A DNA stretch of 64,000 nucleotides from Betaproteobacteria bacterium (lineage in GTDB: Bacteria > Pseudomonadota > Gammaproteobacteria > Burkholderiales > Rhodocyclaceae). Numbering within the stretch: position 1 is the stretch's first letter; each line of letters starts with the position of its first letter. The notes beneath the pieces were generated by a model. The model did no database searches. It was given only the letters and a program-made list of their open reading frames with translations, and was not told the origin of the DNA. A program made the position numbers and the translations under genes. The stretch spans positions 1 through 64,000 of the forward strand of contig JADIYD010000007.1 in the NCBI GenBank assembly GCA_016705475.1, written 5' to 3'. Below, piece after piece: positions 22,091 to 30,621 of the stretch.

Positions 22091-22417
22091 ATGCGTACCA
22101 AATGTCCCATCTGCCGTTCGACCAACATCCATCGTCTGCACACTGCTAGAAGGATTGGCAGCACGGCAGGTGCCGTCGGTGGTGCTGCAACCGGTGCCGG
22201 AGGTGCTATGTCCGGTGCACACGCTGGCGCAGCCGTAGGTGCCGTCGGTGGTCCTGCCGGCATGCTGCTCGGTGGTCTTGCTGGTGCCATCCTCGGTGGC
22301 CTGCTCGGTGGTGCAGCCGGATCGATAGCCGGCGGCAAAGTCGGAGATGTCGTCGACGAAAAAGTCCTCGGCAATTTTCAGTGCGGTGATTGCGGCCACG
22401 TCTTCAGCGACCACTGA
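22091..22417 (+). CDS. glycine-zipper protein with split zinc ribbon
   Basis: A 108-residue protein. The N-terminus has CPICRS (Cys pair, residues 5-8) and the C-terminus has CGDCGH (about 99-104), so the two halves of a zinc ribbon flank the centre. The centre, about residues 25-85, is almost entirely Gly/Ala with GxxxG repeats (GAVGGAATGAGG, then GGLAGAILGGLLGG), which could form a tight helical hairpin in a membrane. The coding strand is highly repetitive there. It is the first gene of the DUF932-YqaJ cluster, 38 bases before DUF932. Function unknown. Confidence 0.7.
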   Translation: MRTKCPICRSTNIHRLHTARRIGSTAGAVGGAATGAGGAMSGAHAGAAVGAVGGPAGMLLGGLAGAILGGLLGGAAGSIAGGKVGDVVDEKVLGNFQCGDCGHVFSDH

Positions 22418-22455
22418 TCTGCCGTTATCCCCATTCATCTTTCAAGGAGCCTCAA

Positions 22456-23424
22456 ATGGCACACCAAGTTCAACAAATGGCGTATGTCGGGGAGACACCC
22501 TGGCATGGCCTTGGCAACGAGCTCACTCCGCAGCAGGCCATCGAAGTCTGGGCAGAGCAATCCGGCATGTCCTTCCAGATTCTCGAAACCCCTGTCCGTT
22601 TCATGGCCGAATCAGCTGGTCCTCTCGGGTCCATCAAAACCTTCGCCGATCAGAAAGTGCTGTATCGCTCAGACACGCAAGACGCACTGTCGGTTGTTTC
22701 CAACCGTTACCAGGTTGTCCAGCCCAGTGAGGTTCTGGAGTTCTACCGTGACCTCACGCAAGTCGCTGGCTACGAACTGGAAACCGCCGGGGTGTTGAAA
22801 GGCGGGAAAAAATTTTGGGCACTGGCACGCACCGGCCAATCATCCGCCTTGAAGGGTAACGATGTCGTCCAGGGCTACTTGCTGCTCGCCACGTCCTGTG
22901 ACGGCACACTGGCCACCACGGCGATACCGACCACGGTTCGTGTGGTCTGCAACAACACGCTGACCATTGCCGTAAATGGTGCCGTCTCGGCGATCAAGGT
23001 GCCACACAACACCCGATTCGATGCGCAGGCGGTCAAGCAGCAACTTGGCATTGCCGTCTCGCAGTGGGATGGCTTCATGTACCGGATGCGGACGTTGGCT
23101 GAACGCAAAGTGAAGAGCCATGAAGCAATGGCGTATTTCCTCAGGGTTCTGTGTGAAGTTGATCCCAACAGTTCTGACCTGTCGAATCTGACCAATGAAC
23201 GTGCGCTGTTGAAGGTGCAATCGCTCTACGACGGCCAAGGTCGTGGTGCCGAACTGGAAGCGGCTAAAGGGACCGCATGGGGATTGCTCAATGCTGTCAC
23301 CGAGTACGTCGATCACGAGCGACGGGCACGCAGCCCGGAGTTCCGCTTGGACTCAGCATGGTTCGGCCAAGGTGCTGTCATCAAGCAGCGTGCGCTCGAT
23401 ACAGCACTGAAGCTTGTCGCGTAG
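22456..23424 (+). CDS. DUF932 phage/plasmid-like protein
   Basis: The protein has 322 residues. The start at 22456 is preceded by AAGGAG and begins the family's typical opening (MAHQVQQMAYVGETPWHGLG). Further landmarks are YRSDTQDALSVVSNRYQVVQ, FWALARTG, YLLLATSCDGTLATTA and VRVVCNNTL. DUF932 proteins (TIGR03299 type) are common on plasmids, integrative elements and phages, usually beside a YqaJ nuclease as here, and are thought to act in DNA recombination or copying. The precise activity is not established. A hairpin terminator follows. Confidence 0.9.
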   Translation: MAHQVQQMAYVGETPWHGLGNELTPQQAIEVWAEQSGMSFQILETPVRFMAESAGPLGSIKTFADQKVLYRSDTQDALSVVSNRYQVVQPSEVLEFYRDLTQVAGYELETAGVLKGGKKFWALARTGQSSALKGNDVVQGYLLLATSCDGTLATTAIPTTVRVVCNNTLTIAVNGAVSAIKVPHNTRFDAQAVKQQLGIAVSQWDGFMYRMRTLAERKVKSHEAMAYFLRVLCEVDPNSSDLSNLTNERALLKVQSLYDGQGRGAELEAAKGTAWGLLNAVTEYVDHERRARSPEFRLDSAWFGQGAVIKQRALDTALKLVA

Positions 23425-23459
23425 TTCTCTTCTCGCCTCCCAGTCTTTTCCCTTCGATT

Positions 23460-23491
23460 GCCCGGTTCGGTGTTTGCCGACCGGGCTTTTT
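23460..23491 (+). terminator. hairpin terminator after DUF932
   Basis: GCCCGGT at 23460 pairs with ACCGGGC ending at 23486, with an inner CGG/CCG pairing, followed by five T. It lies between DUF932 and the YqaJ gene. Confidence 0.75.
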
Positions 23492-23554
23492 GTCGTCTGA
23501 CGATCGTGAGCGGATTCCCGTTCTGGCATTCCTATCCAAACTCTGGAGAACATC

Positions 23555-24562
23555 ATGGCACTACCCTCAATCCCTTTATCACCCACCCAATCGCCACGAC
23601 CGGCATTGCGGCTGGTCAGCACCAAGGCTTTGCCTCGCGAAGATTGGCTCAATGTCCGTCGGCAAGGCATTGGCAGTTCCGATGCTGCCGCTGCCGTTGG
23701 TTTGAATCCCTACAAATCCCAGCTCGAACTCTGGTTGGAAAAAACTGGCCGTGATGGCCTATTGCCCAAGACTGATCCCCTCGACGAGGAGAGCCCTGCT
23801 TACTGGGGGAATATCCTCGAACCCATCGTGGCAGCGCACTACACCCGGCGTTTCGGCAATCGTGTACGTCGTATCAATGCGGTCCTTCAGCATCCTGATC
23901 CCCAGTTGCACTGGATGCTGGCCAATATCGACCGGGAGGTCATTGGCACAACGGACGTCCAGATCCTTGAATGCAAAACCGCCGGCATTAACGGTGCTCG
24001 CCTGTGGAAGGAAGGTGTGCCGGAATACGTTCAGCTGCAGGTACAGCATCAACTTGTCGTGACCGGAAAAGCAGCTGCCGATGTGGCGGTGCTACTCGGT
24101 GGTCAGCACTTGGAGGTTCATCGCATTCACCGGGATGAAGCGCTGATTGCACGGCTGATCCAGTTGGAAGCTGCATTCTGGCGCTATGTCGAGACGGATA
24201 CACCACCGCCAGCCGATGGTTCGGAATCGGCAGAGCAGGCTTTGCGTTGTCTCTACCCGCAAGACAAGGGAATCGCAGTCGATTTCAGCACCGACCGTAA
24301 TCTGTCAGCGACCTTTGCTGATTGGCTCAGTGTCCGTCAGTCCTTAGCGGAAACCGAGAAGTTGGAAGCGAAGTTGAAGCAGACTCTGCAGCAGGCCATG
24401 GGTGAAGCGTCACGCGCCATCTTTGAGACGGGCGAAGTGACCTGGAAGAAAGCCAAGGACAGCGTAGTGCTTGATACCGCGCGACTGCAGGCCGATCAAC
24501 CGGATTTGCTCAAGACCTACGGAATGCAGCGCCAAGGATCGCGGCGATTTGTGCTCGCTTGA
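23555..24562 (+). CDS. YqaJ-type viral recombinase/exonuclease
   Basis: A 335-residue nuclease of the lambda-exonuclease/YqaJ fold. Motif I is DWLNVRRQGIGSSDAAAAVG; LELWLEKTG and YWGNILEPIVAAHY (catalytic Glu) follow. Then come MLANIDREVIG and the catalytic core LECKTAG (E-x-K) near residue 140, then YVQLQVQHQL. It probably processes double-strand ends for annealing recombination with the neighbouring DUF932 and RDF-like proteins. The C-terminal helical part (VRQSLAETEKLEAKLKQTLQ) is also typical. It is intact. Confidence 0.92.
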   Translation: MALPSIPLSPTQSPRPALRLVSTKALPREDWLNVRRQGIGSSDAAAAVGLNPYKSQLELWLEKTGRDGLLPKTDPLDEESPAYWGNILEPIVAAHYTRRFGNRVRRINAVLQHPDPQLHWMLANIDREVIGTTDVQILECKTAGINGARLWKEGVPEYVQLQVQHQLVVTGKAAADVAVLLGGQHLEVHRIHRDEALIARLIQLEAAFWRYVETDTPPPADGSESAEQALRCLYPQDKGIAVDFSTDRNLSATFADWLSVRQSLAETEKLEAKLKQTLQQAMGEASRAIFETGEVTWKKAKDSVVLDTARLQADQPDLLKTYGMQRQGSRRFVLA

Positions 24563-24602
24563 TTCATTCCCATCACCCCAACGTAGCAGTACCCAATCCA
24601 TC

Positions 24603-24649
24603 AACTCCTCATCGGCAACCGGATAGTGATCCGGTGCCGGTGGGGAGTT
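24603..24649 (+). terminator. long imperfect hairpin before the RDF-like gene
   Basis: AACTCC/GGGAGTT and CGGC..CCGGAT/ATCCGG.GCCG form an interrupted stem of about 16 bp with loop AGTG, followed by TTTTCT. It is 21 bases before the next ATG. Confidence 0.6.
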
Positions 24650-24669
24650 TTCTATTTGAGAGGAACATC

Positions 24670-25590
24670 ATGTTGAAAGGTCTAGTTATCACCCCGCCGG
24701 TATTGGGACGGATTTCCATTGGCAAGCTCGTCGAGAAAGCTGGTGGCAAACGTTTGCCCGAGAAAGACGACCAGTTCACGATCACCAGCCAGGTACAAGG
24801 TGCAGATGGCTGCTGGCTACCGCATCCCTTTGATGAAGGATTCCGGAAAGCACAGGGCGGGAAGGTTCGCGCGATTCCGATCCGGCTACTGTTCAAAGAC
24901 CCCGATCTGAACTTCCGGGCTGAATATGCCCTGTTTGATCGCAGAACTGGTCGGCCAGTTTGTGTCGGGAATGGTGAGGCCTGCAAGCGACGGACGGAGT
25001 CGGGTATTCAGTCATTGCCATGTCCATCACCGGAAGGTTGTACGCTAGCGCAGAGCGGTGCCTGCAAACCCTATGGCCGTTTGAATGTGCTGATAGGTGA
25101 CGATGATCCGCTGGGAAGCTTTGTGTTCCGTACAACGGGGTTCAACAGTATTCGCACCTTGTCGGCACGACTGGCTTACTTTCAGGCGATCTCGGGGAAT
25201 AGGTTGGCTTACCTGCCGCTTGAACTGAGACTGCGAGGAAAGTCGACTCGGCAAAGCATGGGCACCCCGATCTATTACGTCGGTCTCACGGTGCGCAGCG
25301 GGGTTTCTGTCGAGGATGCGCTGACTGAGGCTAAACGACTGGAGGCTGATCGTCAGGAAGCGGGCTTTGATCAGGTGGCGCTGGAAACGGCTGCTCGGCA
25401 GGGATTCTCCAATGGTGCATTTGAGGAGAGCGAGGAGGAAGGGAATTCGGTGGTGGAGGAGTTTTATCCGGAGGAGGGTAGTGGGAGCAGTGAGACTGGT
25501 TCTGCGATTACGGTGGGCAAGCCAGTTACACCATGCCTAGCGGACAAGTTAGCCGACCGCGCTTCGAAATTGGCTAGTGATGTGACCTGA
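24670..25590 (+). CDS. recombination-directionality-factor-like protein
   Basis: The protein has 306 residues from ATG 24670, after GAGAGGAAC. Visible: MLKGLVITPPVLGRISIGKL, QFTITSQVQ, a Cys-rich middle (VCVGNGEACKRR, then LPCPSPEGCTLAQSGACKPYGRL) that may bind metal, FRTTGFNSIRTLSARL, and an acidic low-complexity tail from about residue 255. This set matches the family annotated as phage gene-3-like or hydrolase/metal-binding proteins that follow DUF932 and YqaJ on integrative elements. RDF activity is inferred. The genes that usually follow in such clusters are absent here; IS-disrupted DNA comes next. Confidence 0.7.
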   Translation: MLKGLVITPPVLGRISIGKLVEKAGGKRLPEKDDQFTITSQVQGADGCWLPHPFDEGFRKAQGGKVRAIPIRLLFKDPDLNFRAEYALFDRRTGRPVCVGNGEACKRRTESGIQSLPCPSPEGCTLAQSGACKPYGRLNVLIGDDDPLGSFVFRTTGFNSIRTLSARLAYFQAISGNRLAYLPLELRLRGKSTRQSMGTPIYYVGLTVRSGVSVEDALTEAKRLEADRQEAGFDQVALETAARQGFSNGAFEESEEEGNSVVEEFYPEEGSGSSETGSAITVGKPVTPCLADKLADRASKLASDVT

Positions 25591-25647
25591 ATTGCAGTGG
25601 TTCGTCAGCTTGTTCACGGCTGCCTAAATTTATTCTGTAAGACATGT

Positions 25648-25681
25648 AACGACACCTGAGGCGCATTTGCGCTTCAGGATG
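25648..25681. repeat. inverted repeat after the RDF-like gene
   Basis: GACACCTGAGGCGCA and TGCGCTTCAGGATGTC pair with few mismatches around a short loop. No T-run follows, so it is an imperfect terminator or a protein site. Confidence 0.45.
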
Positions 25682-25938
25682 TCAGGCTCGTAATTATTTT
25701 GACGAAAACTTAGCCGAAGGATCTCCATTCCAGCATTTTTAACTCAACGTGGCCGTTGCTATTGAGAGAAAAGCCCTAGAAGCAATATGATGTTCAATTG
25801 AAAAATTTCATGCGAGAGATGAGAGAAATGAACGCTATTGGTTCTGCATGGAGGAAGTGGGACTTGCATGTCCACACGCCATCGTCAGTTGTTCATAACT
25901 ATCCGGGGTCAGAAGAGGAGGCCTGGGAGGCATTTCTG

Positions 25939-27266
25939 GAGCGTGTAAGAATTTTTGTGTAAACGGTCACCCGGCAGGAAACTGCCACATTGCCAGGAGC
26001 GATGATGACCGTAGGAAAGAAAGCAGTACCGAAGGAGTTGCTGGACAGCCTGTTGGCTGACTATCGGAAGCCGGAAGACCTGATTGGCGAGAATGGCTTG
26101 CTCAAGCAGCTCACCAAGCTGCTGGTCGAGAAGGCCTTGGAAGCGGAGATGGCCGACCATCTCGGCCACGGGAAGAATGAGCCGGTGGAGAATCCGGCTG
26201 GCAATACGCGCAACGGTAAGAGCAGGAAGACGCTCAAAGGGGAGTTCGGCGAACTGCCGATAGAAATACCCGCGACCGCCACGGCACCTTCGAGCCGCAG
26301 TTGATTCCCAAGCACCAGACCCGCTGGACGGGCTTCGACGAAAAGATTCTGTCGCTGTACGCCCGAGGCATGACGGTCCGCGAAATCCAATCGCACCTGG
26401 AAGAGATGTACGGCATCGAGGTATCGCCGACACTGATTTCGTCAGTTACAGATGCTGTGATCGAAGAGGCCAAGGCCTGGCAGTCACGGCCTCTGGACAG
26501 CATCTACCCCATCGTCTATCTCGACTGTATCCACGTCAAAGTCAGGGATGGCAGCGTGCGCGTCAAAGCCGTGTATCTGGCCATCGGACTGAACATGGCA
26601 GGCGAGAAGGAAGTCCTCGGTCTGTGGATCGCCCAGACAGAAGGCGCAAAGTTCTGGCTGCAAGTGGTCACGGAATTGAAGAATCGAGGCGTTCAGGATG
26701 TCTTCATCGCCTGCGTTGATGGCTTGAAGGGATTTCCAGAGGCCATTGAGGCAATCTATCCGCGTGCCGCCGTTCAACTGTGCGTCGTCCATATGGTCCG
26801 GCACAGCCTGAACTATGTCTCGTGGAAAATGCGTAAGGCCGTTGCCGCTGACCTTCGGCGGATATACACCAGTGCCACTGCCGACGAAGCCGAGCAGATG
26901 CTCGGCGAGTTCGAGGATAAATGGGACGATGCCTACTTGCCCATCAGCCAGTCCTGGCGGCGGAACTGGTCGCGCATAACACCGTTCTTCGACTACCCGC
27001 CGGAGATCCGGAAGGTGATCTACACGACCAATACGATTGAATCAGTGAACATGAGCCTGCGGAAAATCACCAAGAACCGGGGCTCGTTCCCGAGCGATGA
27101 GGCGCTGATCAAACTGTTCTACCTGGCACTCCGAAACATCAGCCAGAAATGGACCATGCCCATTCGGGATTGGAAAGCGGCACTGACCCGATTTACTATC
27201 CAGTTCGAAGACCGGATGAACAACGTTTAACTCACACCCCGTTTACACAAAATTCCGGACACGCCC
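25939..27266 (+). mobile_element. IS256-family insertion sequence (1328 bp)
   Basis: Both ends are defined by the direct repeat CATTTCTG (25931-25938 and 27267-27274), an 8-bp duplication as expected for IS256. The terminal inverted repeats begin GAGCGTGT (left) and GGGCGTGT (right), and share ATTTTGTGTAAACGG further in. It carries one mutator-type transposase gene. Deleting the element and one duplication restores the host reading frame. Confidence 0.93.
26002..27230 (+). pseudogene. IS256-family (mutator-type) transposase, one frameshift
   Basis: The first frame (26002-26304) has KELLDSLLADYRKPEDLIGE and EMADHLGHGKNE, then loses frame. The second (to 27230) has TRWTGFDEKILSLYARGMTV, the DDE residues in YLDCIHVKV, ACVDGLKGFPEAI and TNTIESVN, and the family's C-terminal WKAALTRFTIQFEDR. 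The break is at CCC 26269-26271: a fourth C would give IEIPRDRHGTFEPQ, the usual sequence. The repaired length is about 410 residues. AGGAG precedes the start. Confidence 0.88.
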
Positions 27267-28885
27267 CATTTCTGCTTGATCTTGAAGCCCTCCCCGCAGA
27301 CCTCAAGGTCATTGGCATCAATGACTACATTTTTATTGATGGCTACGAGCGAGTGCGCAAGGCAAAGGTCCAACATGGCCGCCTGAAAAACATTGACCTC
27401 ATTCTTCCGGTGATAGAGCTACGTCTGGATAAATTTGCTGGCGTGGTCAAGAAAGATAAAGATGGCAACTATTCCCAATCAGGCTGGAATCGCATCAACC
27501 TACATATCGTTTTCGACGCGCTGGACCCCGAGGTTATCCGGCAGCAATTCCTCGGTTCCTTGGCTCCTTGCTACCAACTGATCCCCGACTCGCACAATTG
27601 GAACGGCAGATGGAAGGGGGTCATAACCCGCGACAGCTTGTCAGAACTCGGGCAAATGATCATTGACTCAGCGCCGCCAGAGAAAAGGGCTGACTACGCT
27701 TCACCACTGCATGAAGGGTTCAATAACCTGTGTGTGAGTTTGGAAAAGGTCATCGAAGCGCTCGACCGGCACTATCTCGCCGGAAAATACCTGATTGCAG
27801 TAGGCAAGACTGAATGGGACAACCTGAAATGGGATGACCAGTCTATCGCTGAAAAGCGCAACATTATCAATCAGGCCAATTTGGTATTTACTGCTGCAGA
27901 GAACCCGGCAGCCTATGATGCTGCGAGAAAGAAGCTTTTGGCTTCGAACGTAAAGGCTACTCTACTTGATTGCTCCGACGCACACTCGTTGAGTAGTTCT
28001 GACAATAAAGATCGTATTGGTAACTGTTTTACTTGGATCAAAGCCGATCCTACATTCGACGGTTTAGTCCAGGCCATCACTGAGTTTGACGATCGGGTAT
28101 TCATTGGTGACACCCCGCCTAAGCGACTCTTGGTTGAAACCAATCGCACCAAATACGCTTCTAGAATCCGGGTCAGTGGCAAGCCCGGAAATACTCTGAC
28201 AGATCCTTGGTTCAACGTTGATATGCCGCTGAGCCACGACTTGGTCGCAATCATCGGCAACAAAGGCAGCGGAAAGAGTGCCATGGCCGACATTGCTGGC
28301 TTGGCTGGTGACACTAAGAACTTCAAGAGTTTTTCGTTTTTGAACGATAAGCGGTTTCGCAACCCGCGGAATAAGCTAGCCCATCAATTTGTCGGTGCAC
28401 TGTGCTGGCATGACGGCACCGAGTCTGAGCGGCAACTTGATCAAGACCCAGCAGAGACCAGTGTGGAGCGGGTGAAATATCTGCCGCAGAGCTATCTTGA
28501 AACGTTGTGCAACGAGCTCGGGGATGGCGGATCTGCAACTTTTGACGCAGAGCTCCGCAAGATCATCTACACACACGTTCCGGAAGAGGCTCGCTTAGGC
28601 TACAACTCCATGGATGATCTGCTTGATTTCAAGGTCGCTGAGATCGACAGCTCACGTGAGCAGTTGCTCAAAGAAATCTCAAAGGTCAACGCTGAAATTT
28701 TACAAACAGAACGTCGACTTACCCCGGAATTCAAACTCTCACTTCAAGAGCAGCTCGACGCCAAAGTGGCCGAGTTTGTCGCTCTTGAAGGTTCAAAGCC
28801 GGCACAGGTTGAGGATCCCTCTGCGTCTGAAGTAACTCAGGCGGAATGAATCGCCCCGGTTTCCGTGGAGGCCGGTTGGTTTAAG

Positions 28886-29734
28886 TCAGGCCATGACGAC
28901 GGCCTGATTGGCGAGTTGCCTGTAGTAGTTTGCCTCAGCTTCTGCCGGCGGGATATAGCCAATCGGTTCAAGTAGTCTGTGGTGGTTAAACCAAGACACC
29001 CATTCCAGGGTTGCCAGCTCTACGGATTCCTTGGTTTTCCAGGGGGCACGACGGTGGATCATCTCGGCCTTGTACAAGCCATTAATCGTCTCCGCCAAGG
29101 CGTTGTCGTAGCTGTCGCCCTTGCTGCCGACTGATGGCTCAATCCCCGCTTCGGCCAGCCGCTCGCTGTAGCGGATCGAGACGTACTGGGAGCCCCTGTC
29201 CGAATGGTGGATCAACGCCTCCTCCGGACTCGGCTGGCGTGCGTACAGCGCCTGCTCCAGGGCATCGAGGACGAAGTCTGTATGCATGGAACTGCTCACC
29301 CTCCACCCCACGATACGTCGGGCAAAAACGTCGATAACGAAGGCCGCGTAAAGCCAGCCTTGCCAGGTCGAGACATAGGTGAAGTCCGAAACCCACAACT
29401 GATTGGGACGTTCGGCCTTGAATTGCCGATTGACCCGATCCAGCGGGCAAGGCGCTTTGCTGTCACTGACCGTGGTGCGCACCACCTTGCCGCGCATGAC
29501 ACCGCGCAAACCTTGACGCCGCATGAGGCGCTCGACCGTACAACGGGCCACCACGATGCCTTCACGATTCAGTTGCCGCCAGACCTTGTCGGCACCATAG
29601 ACCTGCAGGTTCGCCTGCCAGACGCGCTCGATCTCGGGAACCAAGACCTCGTCACGCCGCACTCTCTGGCTACGCTGTTCAGGATTGCGCCGCAGGGCAA
29701 CGTGGCGCCGGTAACCTGACGGGGCAATCTGCAA
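28886..29734 (-). CDS. IS3-family transposase OrfB (integrase catalytic domain)
   Basis: 282 residues from an internal start. The frame is open further upstream and is probably expressed as an OrfAB fusion. The HTH_21-type N-terminal part is followed by the rve/DDE core: Asp in LWVSDFTYVS, Asp in LIHHSDRGSQYVS and Glu in NALAETINGLYK, with the usual 35-residue spacing between the last two. The C-terminal WVSWFNHHRLLEPIGYIPP is also typical. It is intact. Confidence 0.92.
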   Translation of the reverse strand: MQIAPSGYRRHVALRRNPEQRSQRVRRDEVLVPEIERVWQANLQVYGADKVWRQLNREGIVVARCTVERLMRRQGLRGVMRGKVVRTTVSDSKAPCPLDRVNRQFKAERPNQLWVSDFTYVSTWQGWLYAAFVIDVFARRIVGWRVSSSMHTDFVLDALEQALYARQPSPEEALIHHSDRGSQYVSIRYSERLAEAGIEPSVGSKGDSYDNALAETINGLYKAEMIHRRAPWKTKESVELATLEWVSWFNHHRLLEPIGYIPPAEAEANYYRQLANQAVVMA

Positions 29735-29790
29735 TTGCCGGCAGATCGGCTCGACCCCGAAGGCATTACGGTGTTCGTCGACGAACGCTC

Positions 29791-30114
29791 TCAGGACTTG
29801 AATCGGCGGTCGAGCTCCGCCTGGGCGAAAAACGCGCTGGCAAGTTTGAGAATCTCATTGGCCTTGCGTAACTCCTTGACCTCGCGCTCCAGTTCCTTGA
29901 CGCGCTTCTGGTCTGCCGTGGTCGGCCCTTCGCGCTGGCCGTTATCTCGTTCGTGCTGACGCACCCAGATCAGTAGCGTCTGAGACGTACAGCCGATCTT
30001 GGCGGCAATGGATTCAACGGCTGACCATAGCGATGGGTGATCGGCTCGGCTTTCGGTAACCATGCGCACGGCGCGCTCACGGAATTCGGGGGAAAACTTA
30101 ACTGGTTTCTTCAT
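29791..30114 (-). CDS. IS3-family transposase OrfA (HTH protein)
   Basis: 107 residues: a helix-turn-helix (KFSPEFRERAVRMV, then SIAAKIGCTSQTLLIWVRQ) and a leucine-zipper-like coiled coil (RVKELEREVKELRKANEILK). The orfB frame is -1 relative to orfA. A GTTTTTC slippery stretch lies near the orfA end (29827-29833), the usual arrangement for programmed frameshifting to the OrfAB transposase. Confidence 0.92.
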   Translation of the reverse strand: MKKPVKFSPEFRERAVRMVTESRADHPSLWSAVESIAAKIGCTSQTLLIWVRQHERDNGQREGPTTADQKRVKELEREVKELRKANEILKLASAFFAQAELDRRFKS

Positions 30115-30166
30115 GGCTCTATCTTCTCAAGAGTTAGAGCCTCCATCAAACCCGGGGCGATTCAAC

Positions 30167-30287
30167 TCAGGAGATCACGGAGTACATCGAAATCTTCTAC
30201 AACCGATATCGCCGTCATTCGCGATTGGGCTATCTGTCGCCCGCAACATTCACCCAACAATTCTATGCAGAACAGTTGGCAGCATAA
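30167..30287 (+). pseudogene. C-terminal fragment of a second IS3-family transposase
   Basis: About 40 codons remain: EITEYIEIFYNRYRRHSRLG then YLSPATFTQQFYAEQ and a stop. EYI..FYN..RRHS.LG..SP..F is the conserved end of IS3 OrfB proteins, from a different member than the adjacent intact element and on the opposite strand. The rest is gone, cut by the IS3 boundary at 30164. It marks the right edge of the disturbed region. Confidence 0.85.
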
Positions 30288-30428
30288 ATCCGATGGCGTC
30301 TACGATTGACGACCTACCTCAGTGGAGCCGCAGCCGGTGTGTCGGTTATATTGGTGGCTGTACGTTTTTGTTCTCCGCTTTTCCCGCAACCCTGTTTTTT
30401 TGCCATTTTGGCAACTAGAGGAGGCCTC

Positions 30429-30614
30429 TTGGCCAAACCAAACTACCAATTCGAAAAGCGCCAACGAGATCTCGCCAAAAAAGCCAAACAGGATGAAAAG
30501 CGACGCCTGAAGCTGGCTGGCAAGCCGGGAGATGGGGCCGATGACGATGCAGCCTTGAGTCCGGCTGATGGCGAGACCTCCGACTCTTCCGGGGCAACGC
30601 TCTCGAAAGTTTGA
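30429..30614 (+). CDS. small conserved Lys-rich protein
   Basis: 61 residues from a TTG start, preceded by AGAGGAGG: LAKPNYQFEKRQRDLAKKAK, then KRRLKLAG and an acidic, Ser-rich tail. This short KPNYQFEKRQRDLAKK protein type recurs in betaproteobacteria; its role is unknown. It lies 7 bases before rsmJ and is probably cotranscribed. It is the first chromosomal gene after the integrated element. No upstream ATG is plausible in this frame. Confidence 0.65.
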   Translation: MAKPNYQFEKRQRDLAKKAKQDEKRRLKLAGKPGDGADDDAALSPADGETSDSSGATLSKV

Positions 30615-30621
30615 GGACGGC

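Larger units (their letters stand above)
25810..28849 (+). pseudogene. TrlF-like PHP domain/P-loop ATPase, split by IS256-type and truncated by IS3-type element
   Basis: The 5' part (25810-25938) encodes MNAIGSAWRKWDLHVHTPSS and WEAFL; DLHVHT is the first metal-binding motif of a PHP phosphoesterase. The frame continues exactly across the IS256-type element and one copy of its 8-bp duplication into LDLEALPADLKVIGINDY. Later come the PHP-type LLDCSDAHSL, WIKADPTFDG, and a Walker A (IIGNKGSGKSAMADI) at 28249-28293. The 3' end is cut: the stop TGA at 28847-28849 is the first codon of the IS3-type terminal repeat. The joined remnant is 567 residues; Walker B and the rest are missing. Related PHP-ATPases occur on mobile elements and may be defensive, but their activity is not settled. 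ATGs at 25810, 25819 and 25828 are all possible starts. Confidence 0.75.
28847..30164 (-). mobile_element. IS3-family insertion sequence (1318 bp)
   Basis: The terminal inverted repeats begin TGAATCGCCCCGG at both ends and match again at TGGAGGC. It encodes overlapping orfA and orfB on the minus strand. The bases just outside (GAA on the left, ACT on the right) do not match, so the 3-4 bp duplication expected after simple insertion is missing. This suggests a deletion or recombination involving the element. The fragment of another IS3 transposase right next to it supports that. Confidence 0.9.
17830..30287. mobile_element. degraded integrated element at tRNA-Phe, with two nested IS
   Basis: The left end is the tRNA-Phe 3' end next to a P4-type tyrosine integrase. 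Cargo: a hypothetical, an inovirus Gp2/YagK-like protein, AlpA, a glycine-zipper protein, DUF932, a YqaJ nuclease, an RDF-like protein and a broken PHP/P-loop gene. Parts, notably 20.0-21.3 kb, are clearly more AT-rich than the chromosome. I find no second copy of the tRNA 3' end on the right. Instead the region ends with an IS3-family element lacking a target duplication and a fragment of another IS3 transposase. The right boundary is therefore approximate and the rest of the element appears deleted. Confidence 0.7.

Noticed and set aside
22130..22340. CRISPR-like or tandem DNA repeat
   Set aside because: The GGTGCCGTCGGTGG-type repetition encodes the glycine-zipper helix and has no regular spacer pattern. 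No CRISPR array was seen anywhere in the window.
27149..27274. Start of the long frame into the PHP-ATPase 3' part
   Set aside because: The first codons lie inside the IS256 transposase in the wrong frame; the real N-terminus is left of the element.
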